This document shows, in pieces, positions 37,937 to 49,941 of a stretch of 64,000 nt of DNA; within the stretch, counting starts at the first letter, position 1, and each line of letters starts with the position of its first letter. The notes under the pieces were generated by a model. It saw nothing but the letters and a program-made list of their open reading frames with translations, did no database searches and was not told where the DNA came from. The translations under genes were made by a program, and so were the position numbers. This stretch comes from Williamsia sp. CHRR-6 (GTDB taxonomy: Bacteria > Actinomycetota > Actinomycetes > Mycobacteriales > Mycobacteriaceae): positions 682,001 through 746,000 of the forward strand of contig NZ_JAHCSG010000001.1 in assembly GCF_018474015.1 (NCBI RefSeq), in the 5' to 3' direction.

Positions 37937-38551
37937 TCACCACACCATCGGTGCGAAATACCGGGTGGCGTAGCCGCGCACGTACTCCGGCTCCCTGGTC
38001 TCGGGATCGCCCGAGGGCACTTCGAGCAGCGAGATGATGAGCCGGATCATCAACTCGACCACCTCACGCAGCTCGTCGTCGGCGCGGGTGGCGCCCAGCG
38101 AGCGAAGGGTGGCCACCGTGCGGTCGGTCACCGCGTCGATGAACATCGCTGTCACCGACGAGGAGATCACCGAACGCATCTCCTCGTCGTCGACCACCAG
38201 CCGGTGCATCAGCGGATCGGAGGCGATCAGCGCCGCACCCACCGCAAACGCCTCGGCCACAGCCTCTTTCGGCGTCAGGCCCACCATCGCGTTTTCGAGC
38301 TGCCGCATCCCACGCAGGTACAGACGGGTGGCCACCGCCAGCAGCAACGACTCGCGGTTGGGGAACCGGCGATACAGGGTGCTGCGACTGACCTGCGCGC
38401 GCCGCGCGATGTCGTCGATCGACGCGCGGCGGACACCGAACTCGGTGAACTCCGCTGCGGCCGCGTCGACGATCGCGTCTTCCTGATCCCGTGGACTGGC
38501 GGTGTTGCGGATCTTGCGCCCGCTCGCCGAGACCATCGGCCCCGCACTCAT
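37937..38551 (-). CDS. TetR-family regulator
   Basis: 204 residues from ATG 38551 (AGGTGA seven bases upstream). The N-terminal HTH reads IVDAAAAEFTEFGVRRASID, then IARRAQVSRSTLYRRFPNRE, followed by an all-helical ligand domain. It starts seven bases after the P450 stop, so it is probably translated from the same message and represses that operon on binding a small lipid-like ligand; the ligand is not known. Confidence 0.88.
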   Translation of the reverse strand: MSAGPMVSASGRKIRNTASPRDQEDAIVDAAAAEFTEFGVRRASIDDIARRAQVSRSTLYRRFPNRESLLLAVATRLYLRGMRQLENAMVGLTPKEAVAEAFAVGAALIASDPLMHRLVVDDEEMRSVISSSVTAMFIDAVTDRTVATLRSLGATRADDELREVVELMIRLIISLLEVPSGDPETREPEYVRGYATRYFAPMVW

Positions 38552-38558
38552 CCTGAGA

Positions 38559-39899
38559 TCACCTGTGCCGCAACGTGACCTGGAAGCCACGCTTGGGAAT
38601 GGGCAGCGACGCGTAGTTCATCGGGAGTACGTAGCCCTCGGGTACCGACCACTCGTAGTCGCGCACGAGGTGATGCATGATGGTCTTGATCTCCATCTGA
38701 CCGAAGTAGAGGCCGATGCACTTGTGCACGCCACCACCGAACGGCGCAAAGCCCATTCGGAACTTCTTGTCCTCTGCCCGGTCCGGGGCAAATCGGTTGG
38801 GATCGAAGACCAGCGGGTCGGTGTAGACGGTCTCGTCGTAGTGGTTGGCGTACACCGGGACGGTGATCATCGTGCCCTTGGGCACGAAGTATCCCGACAC
38901 CTCGGTGTCCTCGATGGCCATCCGCGGATGCGCAGGCACCGGGGTGCACATGCGCAGCGACTCCTTGAAGATGACGTCGAGGTCGGTCAGCGCGCCGAGG
39001 TCGTCGTAGCTCAGCGTCGCGTCGAGCTGCATCGACTGGTCGTGGGCCCGTTGCTGCCACTGCGGATGAGTGGCCATCCGGTAGCACATCTGGGTCATCG
39101 AGATGGTCGAGGTGTCATGAGCGGCCATCAGCACGAAGATCATGTGATTGACCACGTCTTCATCGGAAAACGTCTGTCCCTCATCGCTTTCCGCGTGACA
39201 CAGGACCGAGAAGAGATCATCGGTCTTGGTGGCCCGCTTGGCCGGGATGTGGGCGTAGAAGAACTCCTCGAGGATCTTGCGCGAACGCAGGCCCTTCCAC
39301 CACCGGGTCCCTGGCACCGGTTTGCGGATCACCGCGACGCCGGCCTGCACCGTCTCCAGGAATGCCTTGTTGATGCGATCCGCCTCGGCCTTGGGCAGTT
39401 CGAGACCGAGGAACACCTCCAGGGCCACGTCGAGGGTGAGTGCCTTGAACTCCTTGAACAGGTCTACCTTTCCGGTCGGGAAGGCGGCCATCCGCTCGGC
39501 GATCATCGGCTGCATGAGGTCCATGTACTTGCGCAGCACCGCCGGGTTGAATGCTTGCTGCAGGATCAGTCGATGGCTGCGGTGCTCCTCGAAGTCGAGC
39601 AGCATGACGCCCCGATTGAAGAACGGCCCGATGAGATAGGTCCAGGCCGGCCCGTTGGCGAAGGTCTTCTTCTTGTTCATCAGGATCTCTTCGGCCGCCT
39701 CGGGTCCCGACGGGACCACCCATGTCCGCCCGAATGCGTGATACCCCGACACCGGACCCAGCTGCGCGATCCGCTTGCGTTCAAATGCCAGCGGGTCCCG
39801 CCGCGAGCTGAGGACCTCGACGATCCCCGGTTTGCTCGAGATCGGGATTTCCTTGAGCTCGCTGCCGACCGGAATCTGGGAGAAAGCGGTTGTGGTCAT
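38559..39899 (-). CDS. Cytochrome P450, possibly CYP136-like
   Basis: 446 residues with an I-helix AAHDTST, ExxR in ESLR, and a haem-binding loop FAPFGGGVHKC with Cys394. There is no membrane anchor, as in bacterial soluble P450s. The neighbourhood (TetR, SDR) is that of cyp136 in mycobacteria, and the haem loop fits, but the subfamily cannot be fixed without alignment. It needs a ferredoxin and reductase from elsewhere. The ribosome site GGAGGGTG precedes ATG 39899. It sits 63 bp after menC on the same strand. Confidence 0.9.
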   Translation of the reverse strand: MTTTAFSQIPVGSELKEIPISSKPGIVEVLSSRRDPLAFERKRIAQLGPVSGYHAFGRTWVVPSGPEAAEEILMNKKKTFANGPAWTYLIGPFFNRGVMLLDFEEHRSHRLILQQAFNPAVLRKYMDLMQPMIAERMAAFPTGKVDLFKEFKALTLDVALEVFLGLELPKAEADRINKAFLETVQAGVAVIRKPVPGTRWWKGLRSRKILEEFFYAHIPAKRATKTDDLFSVLCHAESDEGQTFSDEDVVNHMIFVLMAAHDTSTISMTQMCYRMATHPQWQQRAHDQSMQLDATLSYDDLGALTDLDVIFKESLRMCTPVPAHPRMAIEDTEVSGYFVPKGTMITVPVYANHYDETVYTDPLVFDPNRFAPDRAEDKKFRMGFAPFGGGVHKCIGLYFGQMEIKTIMHHLVRDYEWSVPEGYVLPMNYASLPIPKRGFQVTLRHR

Positions 39900-39962
39900 C
39901 TCGGTTCACCCTCCATTGGAACAGATGCCGGTAACCGTATCTTTGAGGCGCGAAAATGTCTA

Positions 39963-40937
39963 CTACGTCACATGGCGGGCCGCCGGGTGGCCGTCGACCA
40001 GCAGGGCGTGGACCCGTTCGAGGCGGTGGACCCACCACCGTCGTCGCGCCCGCGACGCCAGCGGCGCCCGACCGTCGGGACGGACCAGACGCGGGACGAG
40101 ATGCCCGCTGACCACGGCGAACGGCTCGGCCACATCGGTGACGAACATGCTGCCGGTGCCCAGCCCGCACGCCGGCGGCTGAGCGGGTAGCGCTGCGGCG
40201 GTGGCGACGCCCGCCGACAACCCGACCGCGGTGTCGAGGGCACTGGAGACGACGACCGGCAGCCCTGTCTCCTGCGCCAGCCACAACACCCGCCGCATCC
40301 CACCCAGCGGTGCCACCTTGAGCACCGCGACGTCGGCCGCGCCTGCTCGCACCACGCGCAGCGGATCCTCGGCGCGGCGGATGCTCTCGTCGGCGGCGAT
40401 CGGCACCGACACCGCCGCCCGCACCTGCGCCAACTCCGCCACGGTGGCACATGGCTGCTCGACGTACTCCAGCTCGCCGAGTGCGGCGATGGCCCGGATC
40501 GCCTGCGCCACAGACCATTTGCCGTTCGCATCCACCCGGACCGTGGGTACCAGCTCGCGCACCGCGGCCACCCGCGCCACCTCGTCGTCGAGGGTGTCGC
40601 CGGGTTCAGCCACCTTCACCTTGGCTGTGTGCGCGCCGGGAAACCGCGCCAGGATGGCCGCCACATCGGCGGCCGGGACGGCCGGGACGGTGGCGTTGAC
40701 CGCCACACTCTCGCGCACGGCCGCGGGCGGTCCGAGGTAGGCGGCCTCGATTCCCGCTGCCAGCCACCAAGCTGCCTCGGCGTCGTCGTATTCGACGAAC
40801 GGCCCGAACTCGCCCCACCCGGCGGGACCGGCGAAGATCATCGACTCACGCACCGTGATGCCTCGGAACCGTTCGCGCATGGGCAGTGCGACCACGATGG
40901 CCGAATCGAGGATCTCCGCGAGTGCGGGCAGTCGCAT
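39963..40937 (-). CDS. menC: o-Succinylbenzoate synthase
   Basis: 324 residues, the length of actinobacterial MenC. Enolase-superfamily residues are visible: KVKV (catalytic Lys), RVDANGKW (metal Asp), YVEQP (metal Glu), AADES (metal Asp) and AVLKVAPLGG (second Lys). It dehydrates SHCHC to o-succinylbenzoate in menaquinone synthesis. The start ATG 40937 follows GGAGG closely. No other men gene is near. The related N-succinylamino-acid racemase activity cannot be excluded by sequence. Confidence 0.87.
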   Translation of the reverse strand: MRLPALAEILDSAIVVALPMRERFRGITVRESMIFAGPAGWGEFGPFVEYDDAEAAWWLAAGIEAAYLGPPAAVRESVAVNATVPAVPAADVAAILARFPGAHTAKVKVAEPGDTLDDEVARVAAVRELVPTVRVDANGKWSVAQAIRAIAALGELEYVEQPCATVAELAQVRAAVSVPIAADESIRRAEDPLRVVRAGAADVAVLKVAPLGGMRRVLWLAQETGLPVVVSSALDTAVGLSAGVATAAALPAQPPACGLGTGSMFVTDVAEPFAVVSGHLVPRLVRPDGRAPLASRARRRWWVHRLERVHALLVDGHPAARHVT

Positions 40938-41035
40938 CGAACCTCCGTGTGGGTTGCCGGCCACCGCGATTGCGGGCTCCGGATGCTCGTGAGACGGTGA
41001 TCCGCACCGTCTCACACGATTCGGAGGAATCACCG

Positions 41036-41983
41036 ATGTCCGAGAGTATCGAGACCACTCCACCGACTGGGCGACCCGACTTCGACACGCGGATCCGTGA
41101 GGCGCAACCGGTCATCGACATGTCCCCGCAAAGGAGCGGAGCACCACTGGGACCAGAATCGTTGACCTGGAAGTTCTTCGGCGACGTACGCGGAATACTG
41201 GGATTTCAGCGGGCCGCAGGCACCGAGAACTGCATCGAACAGCTGGGCCAGGGCGTGCTGGACCACTCGGTGATCTTCGACGACTTCATCGGGCGGGCCA
41301 AACGCACCGGACCGCCGATCATGAAAACCGTCTATGGGGCCGACGACACCGACTGGGGTCACACCGTGCGCGATTTCCACCGCGACATCAAGGGCACCAT
41401 CAGCGACGGATCGCGGTATCACGCGCTCAATCCCGAGCTGTACTACTGGGCGCATGCGACTTTCGTCGAAACGCTGATCTTCGTGACCGACACTTTCATC
41501 CGGCGGCTGTCGTACGCGGAGAAGTGCCAGATCTTCGACGAGAGCAAGACCTGGTACGCCCGCTACGGCATCAGCGCCCGGGACCAGCCGGCGACCTACG
41601 ACGAGTTCTGCGACTACTTCGACTCCATGTGTCAGCGCTTCGTCCCGCACAAGACCGTGGTGTATGCCACCGGATACATCCGCAAGGGTGTACCTCGGCC
41701 TCGACGGATTCCCGCGCCGGTCTGGGCCGTGCTCTCGGCACCGCTCAACGAGTTCATCCGCACCGTGATCGTGGGCACCGTTCCGCAGGAGATGCGCGAT
41801 GTCTGCGATCTGCCATGGAATGCCAAGCGCCAGAAACGTTTCGATCGTTTCGCCGCCGCGATGCGACTAGCCAACCCGCTGTTCCACCGGCTACCCCTGG
41901 CGGTGTTGTACACCCCGTGGGCGCATGAGGCCTGGGTGGCCGCCGGGGTGGATCCACGCCGATTGCACAATCGCACCACCTGA
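41036..41983 (+). CDS. MpaB-family (DUF2236) oxygenase-like protein
   Basis: 315 residues from ATG 41036, with GGAGGAA before it. It has the family core: DTDWGHTVRDFHRDIKGTI, then YHALNPELYYWAHATFVET. DUF2236 includes fungal MpaB and latex-clearing-protein relatives, thought to bind haem b through conserved histidines and act on long hydrophobic chains. The true reaction is unknown. It is divergent from menC with 98 bp between. Confidence 0.8.
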   Translation: MSESIETTPPTGRPDFDTRIREAQPVIDMSPQRSGAPLGPESLTWKFFGDVRGILGFQRAAGTENCIEQLGQGVLDHSVIFDDFIGRAKRTGPPIMKTVYGADDTDWGHTVRDFHRDIKGTISDGSRYHALNPELYYWAHATFVETLIFVTDTFIRRLSYAEKCQIFDESKTWYARYGISARDQPATYDEFCDYFDSMCQRFVPHKTVVYATGYIRKGVPRPRRIPAPVWAVLSAPLNEFIRTVIVGTVPQEMRDVCDLPWNAKRQKRFDRFAAAMRLANPLFHRLPLAVLYTPWAHEAWVAAGVDPRRLHNRTT

Positions 41984-42096
41984 GTATTCAGGGTCGAGAT
42001 GGCTTGCAATCACCACGAATTGAACCGTTGAGGTCGACGAGCAGCGGTGGTGTCGTTGAACGCACCGTCGCATGCTGACATCGAAAGGCCCCTGAC

Positions 42097-43014
42097 ATGT
42101 TCACGCAGACCCCCACCGTCACCAAACTCGGCGCCCATATCGGTGCCCGCGTCGACGGGATCCGGCTCGGTGGCGACCTCGACACCGGATCGGTCGAGTT
42201 CATCCGTCGTGCCCTGCTCACCCACGGGGTGATCTTCTTCCGCGATCAGCAGCACCTCGACGACGAGGCCCAGTACGAGTTCGCGGCCCGGCTGGGTACG
42301 CCCACCACCCCGCACCCCACGGTCACCTCGCAGGGCACCCGCACCCTGGCCATCGACTCCGAGCACAGCAAAGCCAACAGCTGGCACTCCGATGTCACGT
42401 TCGTCGACCGGATTCCCAAGGCGTCCATTCTGCGCTCGGTGGCGCTGCCTGAATACGGTGGCAACACCACGTGGGCATCACAGGTGGCCGCCTACGAGTC
42501 GCTGCCGGTGGGCCTGCGTCTGCTGGTGGACAACCTGTGGGCCACCCACACCAACCTCTACGACTACGCCGCCACCGCCGAGGACCACACCAACCCGAAG
42601 AACGCGGCCTACCGGCGGGAATTCGAGTCGTCCTACTACGAGGTGCAGCACCCGGTGGTGCGCATCCATCCCGAAACCGGTAAGCGCACACTGCTTCTCG
42701 GCCATTTCGTCAAGAACTTCGTCGGCTACTCCACCAAGGAGTCACAGACGCTGTTCAACCTGCTGCAGGATCGCATCACCCGGTTGGAGCACACCGTGCG
42801 CTGGCAATGGTCACTGGGCGACGTCGCGATCTGGGACAACCGTGCCACCCAGCACTACGCGATCGCCGACTGGGACGATCAGTACCGACGCCTGGAACGG
42901 GTGACTCTGGCCGGCGACGTCCCGGTGAGCCTGCAGGGCGAGTCGAGTCGAGTGATCGCAGGCGACGCCACGCACTACTCCCCCATCGAGACCCCGCACC
43001 TCGTCGCCGTCTGA
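42097..43014 (+). CDS. TauD/TfdA-family Fe(II)/2-oxoglutarate dioxygenase
   Basis: 305 residues. The iron triad is visible as His97-x-Asp99 (NSWHSDVTF) and a distal histidine at 253 ([13 protein letters not shown]), followed by the 2-oxoglutarate arginine in YRRLERVTL. The family hydroxylates taurine, alkyl sulfates or aryloxyalkanoates to release a sulfite, sulfate or phenol; the exact substrate is not readable. No sulfonate transporter is beside it. The ribosome site GAAAGG precedes ATG 42097. Confidence 0.87.
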   Translation: MFTQTPTVTKLGAHIGARVDGIRLGGDLDTGSVEFIRRALLTHGVIFFRDQQHLDDEAQYEFAARLGTPTTPHPTVTSQGTRTLAIDSEHSKANSWHSDVTFVDRIPKASILRSVALPEYGGNTTWASQVAAYESLPVGLRLLVDNLWATHTNLYDYAATAEDHTNPKNAAYRREFESSYYEVQHPVVRIHPETGKRTLLLGHFVKNFVGYSTKESQTLFNLLQDRITRLEHTVRWQWSLGDVAIWDNRATQHYAIADWDDQYRRLERVTLAGDVPVSLQGESSRVIAGDATHYSPIETPHLVAV

Positions 43015-43033
43015 CGCGGGGATCGGCCACACC

Positions 43034-44539
43034 TCAGCGGACCGAACTGAGCCCCAGCTCGTCGGCGCGCGGGTCGATCGCAATCGTGGGCGCACCGGGA
43101 TCTGGGTCGCCGAACACCCTGACCGGGCGGACCGATCCCACCGGCGCCCAACCGGGTTCTCCGTCGGTGGCGAAACGCACCCACGTCGAGTGCATCTCGT
43201 CGGCCAACACCTGCGGTGGGTTCTCGCCGGTGAACTTCGCCGAACCGCCCAGGGTGTCGAATACGAACGGCAGCTCCAGCGCGTGGCAGGACCCCAGATC
43301 AGACACCGTTGTGCGCCAGGCAAACTCGTACTGCCAGGCGCGCGCAGTCCGGCTGCGGGCCACCATGTCGACCAACTGCGCGGTGGGTGACCGGAAGGCG
43401 TGATCGGTGAGCAACGCGCACAGCACGTCACCCTCGGTGGCGGCGGGTCGATTGCGCCGGTACGTCGCAACAACCGCCGGGTCCACCCCGAAGCGCGCCA
43501 GCAGCATCGGCATCATCTCCGCGGTCACCATCCCGGCCAGCCCGGTAGGCACCAGGAAGAAGCGGAACTCCTCACGCGTGGTACCGGCCAGGATGTCCAC
43601 CGAGGTGGACGTGATCCCGTCGATCGGCACAGTGGGCAGCACATCTGCGTCGATGGTCGGGAACTGACTCATCACTCCCAGACCGCGCGCGATGACCGTG
43701 GCACCCCAGCGCGACGGCTCCGGTCCCCCGACCACGGCCAACGCCAACCGGTCCTGCGCCTGCAGCAGGTCGTCATCGGAGACGGCTCCCAGCGCCTCCG
43801 CGGTCGGTTCCACGCCCAACACCCGCGCATACTCCGCCGTCACCAGCCGCGCATCGGCCTGCTCGGCAGCGGCAACAGCGTTGCCGCTCTGCAAGATTGC
43901 CCGAGCGAACAGTCCCTGCGCGGCAGGTGACGCGAGCAGTGCGGCGATGCTCATCGCGCCGGCCGATTCACCGAACACCGTCACCCGATCGGGGTCACCG
44001 CCGAATGCGGCGATGTTGGTCTGCACCCACCGCAGCGCCGCGATCTGGTCGAGCAGACCGCGGTTGTCCGGCGCGCCGTCGACCGAGAGGAACCCGGTGA
44101 CCCCCAACCGATAGTTGATGCCCACCAACACCACACCGTCACGCGCGAACGCGGTGCCGTCATAGGTGGGCAGCCGATGAGTGCCCCGCACAAAGGCCCC
44201 GCCGTGGATCCACACCATCACCGGCAGGCGGTTGGCCCCCGGATCGGGCGTCCACACCGACAGGTTCAACGCGTCCGCGCCGGGCACGATCACGCTGTCC
44301 AGCAACGCCGAAGTCGGCCGTGCATAGGGTGATTGGATCGGGGTGGGCCCGTGCTGCACCGCGGGACGCTCGCCGTCCCACGGCGACACCGTGCTCGGCG
44401 CGGCGAACCGGCTCGGCCCGCGCAGGCCACCGGCAAACGGGATGCCGAGAAACGCGTGGACCGCGCCGCTGCGCGTGGACACCGTCGTACCCCGCACCAG
44501 CCCGCGGTCGGTGCGCACCAGCGCTGACTGATCGTTCAT
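43034..44539 (-). CDS. Type-B carboxylesterase
   Basis: 501 residues from ATG 44539, with GGGGAG upstream. Alpha/beta hydrolase with oxyanion motif WIHGGAF, nucleophile FGESAGAMS (Ser near 190) and the C-terminal histidine in SCHALELPFVF. There is no signal peptide, so it is intracellular. It cleaves carboxyl esters of unknown identity. It converges with the dioxygenase gene, 19 bp apart. Confidence 0.9.
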   Translation of the reverse strand: MNDQSALVRTDRGLVRGTTVSTRSGAVHAFLGIPFAGGLRGPSRFAAPSTVSPWDGERPAVQHGPTPIQSPYARPTSALLDSVIVPGADALNLSVWTPDPGANRLPVMVWIHGGAFVRGTHRLPTYDGTAFARDGVVLVGINYRLGVTGFLSVDGAPDNRGLLDQIAALRWVQTNIAAFGGDPDRVTVFGESAGAMSIAALLASPAAQGLFARAILQSGNAVAAAEQADARLVTAEYARVLGVEPTAEALGAVSDDDLLQAQDRLALAVVGGPEPSRWGATVIARGLGVMSQFPTIDADVLPTVPIDGITSTSVDILAGTTREEFRFFLVPTGLAGMVTAEMMPMLLARFGVDPAVVATYRRNRPAATEGDVLCALLTDHAFRSPTAQLVDMVARSRTARAWQYEFAWRTTVSDLGSCHALELPFVFDTLGGSAKFTGENPPQVLADEMHSTWVRFATDGEPGWAPVGSVRPVRVFGDPDPGAPTIAIDPRADELGLSSVR

Positions 44540-44604
44540 GGCTCCCCGTTCCTGGATTTCCGGTGGTGGACGTCCGGTAGTGGAATCCACTGTGCCACCG
44601 ACGA

Positions 44605-45750
44605 TCAGGTCGCGGGCGGCGCGACCCGATGCTCGCTGAAACGATCGTCGACGCGGGCCACGCGGTAGTAGACCAGCGCCGTGATCCACACGGCCACGAA
44701 CACTGCGACCACAACCATGCCGATCCGCTCGAGGTCGATCGCCGCCACCACGTCCCACAGGCCGCCGCTCAGGCCGAGCTCGTCGCTCAGCAGGGACAGC
44801 AGCTGCAGGGTGCCGATGACGAAGGCGACGAAGACCGACAGCCCGGTCATGGTGATGTTGTAAAAGATCTTGCGCGCCGGGGTGACGAAGGCCCATCCGT
44901 AGGCCTTGGCCATGAACACCCCGTCAACGGTGTCCATCAGCGTCATGCCTGCTGCGAACAGGATCGGCAATGCGATGATCGCTGCGGGCGGTAACCCACC
45001 GGCGATGGCCGAGGTCCCGGCGATCGCGAGCAGACCCACCTGGGTGGCGGTATCGAACCCCAACCCGAACAGCAACCCCAACGGGTACATCTGCCAGGAA
45101 TGGTTGATCACTGCCGCGTAGCGGCCCCGCAACAGCCGGTTCATCAGGCCCCGCTTGGCCAACACCTCGTCCAGGGAGTCGTCGGTGAACTCCCCGCGCG
45201 CAGCACGCCGCCACACCCGGATGATCCCGAGCAGCACCGCCACGTTCAGCGCGGCGATCACGTACAGAAACATCCCCGACACCAGCGTCCCGATGATCCC
45301 GCCCGGACCGGCGAACACGTCGGCAAACGCGGTGGCTTTCGCGGCGACCAGCGCGATGGCGGCGACGAACACCAGCACCACCGTCGAATGTCCAAGGGAG
45401 AAGAACAATCCCACCGACAACGGGCGCTTGCCCTTCTGCAGCAGAAATCGCGTGGTGTCGTCGATGGCGGCGATGTGATCGGCGTCGAACGCGTGTCGCA
45501 TCCCCAGCGCATACGCCAACGCCCCGGCTCCGGCGTAGACCAGGCTGCCGTCGGGGCCGGTGAGGGAATGGATGCGTGGGATGGAGTTGTAGTGGGTGAA
45601 CAGTCCCCACCCGAGCACATGCAGCACCACCAACACCGCGGCGATGCCGAGAAGGCGCGGCATCTCGGCACGGCGCACCAGCGCCGTCGGCGAATCGGTT
45701 CGATCGGTGAAGGTCACGGCTGTCGACGATATTCGACGCGACCGAGCCAT
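44605..45750 (-). CDS. NiCoT-family nickel/cobalt permease
   Basis: 381 residues with about eight membrane segments and the NiCoT signatures RHAFDADHIAAIDDTTR in segment II, LGHSTVV in segment III and LGFDTATQ. The first signature binds and selects the metal. It takes up Ni(II) or Co(II). No metal regulator or urease/hydrogenase gene is adjacent. A later GTG start (VTFTDRTD) is possible because the ribosome site for ATG 45750 is weak. Confidence 0.93.
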   Translation of the reverse strand: MARSRRISSTAVTFTDRTDSPTALVRRAEMPRLLGIAAVLVVLHVLGWGLFTHYNSIPRIHSLTGPDGSLVYAGAGALAYALGMRHAFDADHIAAIDDTTRFLLQKGKRPLSVGLFFSLGHSTVVLVFVAAIALVAAKATAFADVFAGPGGIIGTLVSGMFLYVIAALNVAVLLGIIRVWRRAARGEFTDDSLDEVLAKRGLMNRLLRGRYAAVINHSWQMYPLGLLFGLGFDTATQVGLLAIAGTSAIAGGLPPAAIIALPILFAAGMTLMDTVDGVFMAKAYGWAFVTPARKIFYNITMTGLSVFVAFVIGTLQLLSLLSDELGLSGGLWDVVAAIDLERIGMVVVAVFVAVWITALVYYRVARVDDRFSEHRVAPPAT

Positions 45751-45773
45751 GCGCGTCGGCGACTCCCCGCACG

Positions 45774-45813
45774 CGAGAACGCCCGACCCCTCGACAGGGA
45801 TCGGGCGTTCTCG
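45774..45813 (-). terminator. Strong hairpin downstream of tuf
   Basis: A 13-bp perfect stem, cgagaacgcccga (45774-45786) with tcgggcgttctcg (45801-45813), whose loop can pair further (ccct/aggg). It follows the end of the str operon and precedes the permease gene; no U-run. Confidence 0.8.
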
Positions 45814-45879
45814 GTGGTGCGTTCCCGCTGGGCGCGGGAGGTGTCACGTGTCGAGCAGCGTCACGTGTTGATCCGTGAC

Positions 45880-45903
45880 TCAGGTCCGCGCTAGCGGACC
45901 TGA
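45880..45903 (-). terminator. Second hairpin, immediately after the tuf stop
   Basis: tcaggtccgc and gcggacctga form a 10-bp perfect stem with a four-base loop, two bases past the tuf stop. Together with the hairpin at 45774-45813 it gives a tandem stop for a highly expressed operon. Confidence 0.72.
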
Positions 45904-45905
45904 AG

Positions 45906-47096
45906 TCACTTGTTGATCTTGGTGACGCGGCCGGCACCGACGGTGCGGCCACCCTCACGGATCGCGAAGCGCAGGCCCTCGTCCATGGCGACCGGCTGGA
46001 TCAGCTTGACGCTCATCTCGGTGTTGTCGCCCGGCATGACCATCTCGGTGCCCTCGGGCAGGGTCACGACGCCGGTCACGTCCGTGGTGCGGAAGTAGAA
46101 CTGCGGACGGTAGTTGTTGAAGAACGGGGTGTGACGACCACCCTCGTCCTTGCTCAGGATGTACGCCTGGCCCTCGAACTCGGTGTGCGGGGTGGTGGTG
46201 CCGGGCTTCACGATGACCTGGCCACGCTCCACGTCCTCACGCTTGAGGCCACGCAGCAGCAGACCAGCGTTGTCGCCGGCCTCGGCCGAGTCGAGCAGCT
46301 TGTGGAACATCTCGATACCGGTGACGGTGGTCTTGGTGGACTTCTCGCGGATGCCGACGATCTCGACGTCCTCGTTCACGTTGACCGAGCCACGCTCCAC
46401 GCGACCGGTGACCACGGTGCCACGGCCGGTGATGGTGAAGACGTCCTCGACGGGCATCAGGAAGGGCTTCTCGGTCTCGCGGACCGGATCCGGCACCGAC
46501 TCGTCCACCGCAGCCATCAGCTCGACGATCGACTCGGCCCACTTTTCGTCACCCTCGAGGGCCTTGAGGGCCGACACCTTGACCACCGGGGCGTCCTCGT
46601 CGAACTCCTGGGCGGCCAGCAACTCGCGGACCTCCATCTCGACGAGCTCGATGATCTCCTCGTCGTCGACCATGTCGGCCTTGTTCAGCGCGACCAGGAT
46701 GTAGGGCACGCCGACCTGGCGGGCCAGCAGCACGTGCTCACGAGTCTGGGGCATCGGGCCGTCGGTGGCCGCCACGACCAGGATCGCGCCGTCCATCTGG
46801 GCGGCACCGGTGATCATGTTCTTGATGTAGTCGGCGTGACCGGGGGCGTCGACGTGCGCGTAGTGACGCTTCTCGGTCTGGTACTCGACGTGGGAGATGT
46901 TGATCGTGATACCACGAGCCTTCTCCTCCGGCGCCTTGTCGATCTGGTCGAACGCGAACGCGGCGTTGAGGTCCGGGTACTTGTCGTGCAGAACCTTGGT
47001 GATGGCCGCGGTCAGGGTGGTCTTGCCGTGATCGACGTGACCGATGGTGCCGATGTTGACGTGCGGCTTGGTCCGCTCGAACTTCGCCTTACCCAC
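45906..47096 (-). CDS. tuf: Elongation factor Tu
   Basis: 396 residues from GTG 47096, with AGGAGGAC at an ideal distance. GTPase motifs are [16 protein letters not shown] and NKAD, followed by the two beta-barrel domains. It carries aminoacyl-tRNA to the ribosome as the GTP complex. Last gene of the str operon, with two hairpins after it. A 181-bp gap from fusA contains a hairpin and may hold a separate tuf promoter. Confidence 0.99.
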   Translation of the reverse strand: MGKAKFERTKPHVNIGTIGHVDHGKTTLTAAITKVLHDKYPDLNAAFAFDQIDKAPEEKARGITINISHVEYQTEKRHYAHVDAPGHADYIKNMITGAAQMDGAILVVAATDGPMPQTREHVLLARQVGVPYILVALNKADMVDDEEIIELVEMEVRELLAAQEFDEDAPVVKVSALKALEGDEKWAESIVELMAAVDESVPDPVRETEKPFLMPVEDVFTITGRGTVVTGRVERGSVNVNEDVEIVGIREKSTKTTVTGIEMFHKLLDSAEAGDNAGLLLRGLKREDVERGQVIVKPGTTTPHTEFEGQAYILSKDEGGRHTPFFNNYRPQFYFRTTDVTGVVTLPEGTEMVMPGDNTEMSVKLIQPVAMDEGLRFAIREGGRTVGAGRVTKINK

Positions 47097-47162
47097 TTGA
47101 TGTCCTCCTGGACTGTTGTTGCGCCTGAGGCCTTCTCAGCCGCAAAGTTTGATACTTGCAGT

Positions 47163-47190
47163 GCCGTTCACGGCAGGCGCCGTGAACGGC
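47163..47190. terminator. Hairpin between fusA and tuf
   Basis: gccgttcacggc (47163-47174) and gccgtgaacggc (47179-47190) form a perfect 12-bp stem with loop aggc. On the minus strand it lies between fusA and tuf, where it could attenuate or process the message so that tuf level differs from fusA. Confidence 0.65.
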
Positions 47191-47194
47191 GTGA

Positions 47195-47277
47195 TCACTC
47201 GCCCGTCGCCTTCGCGATGCAGTTGGCTCGACTCCGGACTCGCTCCGCTCCTCGGACGCTGGCGCGTCCTACGATGC

Positions 47278-47302
<25 letters not shown>
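47195..47302. repeat. 25-bp copy of the fusA 3' end in the fusA-tuf gap
   Basis: The 25 bases that end fusA (47278-47302) recur perfectly at 47195-47219, 83 bp further downstream, beside the hairpin. The text between includes gc-rich imperfect repeats (actccggactcg). The likely origin is a local duplication or recombination scar. Confidence 0.85.
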
Positions 47303-49383
<2,081 letters not shown>

Positions 49384-49470
49384 TTTGTGTGCCTCGCTCT
49401 TTCGCGTTGGAACGTCAGGATTGGGGTCGGTCTGCGGGCCGCCGGTCGGGCCGCCCGCAGACCGGGGAGA

Positions 49471-49941
49471 TCACCAGCGGTAGTGCGCGAACGCCCGGTT
49501 GGCCTCAGCCATCTTGTGGGTGTCCTCGCGGCGCTTCACGGCAGCACCAAGGCCGTTGCTCGCGTCGAGCAGTTCGTTGGCCAGACGCTCGACCATGGTC
49601 TTCTCACGACGCTGACGGCTGAACGTCACCAACCAGCGCAGCGCTAGGGTGTTGGCCCGGTTGGGCTTGACCTCGATCGGCACCTGGTAGGTGGCGCCAC
49701 CGACGCGGCGGCTCTTCACCTCGAGGGCGGGCTTGACGTTGTCCAGCGCGCGCTTGAGGGTGACGACCGGATCGGTGCCGGTCTTCTCACGCGCCTGCTC
49801 GAGTGCCTGGTAGACAATCCGCTCGGCGGTCGACTTCTTGCCGTCGAGGAGGATCTTGTTCACCAGCTGGGTGACCAGCGGCGAACCGTAGACGGGATCG
49901 GCGATCAGCGGGCGCTTGGGGGCGGGTCCTTTACGTGGCAT
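49471..49941 (-). CDS. rpsG: Ribosomal protein S7
   Basis: 156 residues, standard length, starting [20 protein letters not shown] and ending AFAHYRW. It nucleates the head of the 30S subunit and in many bacteria represses its own operon. Its ATG overlaps the rpsL stop by one base (TGATG), so translation is coupled. Confidence 0.99.
   Translation of the reverse strand: MPRKGPAPKRPLIADPVYGSPLVTQLVNKILLDGKKSTAERIVYQALEQAREKTGTDPVVTLKRALDNVKPALEVKSRRVGGATYQVPIEVKPNRANTLALRWLVTFSRQRREKTMVERLANELLDASNGLGAAVKRREDTHKMAEANRAFAHYRW

Noticed and set aside
44540-44896. Upstream extension of the carboxylesterase frame
   Set aside because: It runs back over the NiCoT gene with shadow text; ATG 44539 has GGGGAG and starts the conserved region.
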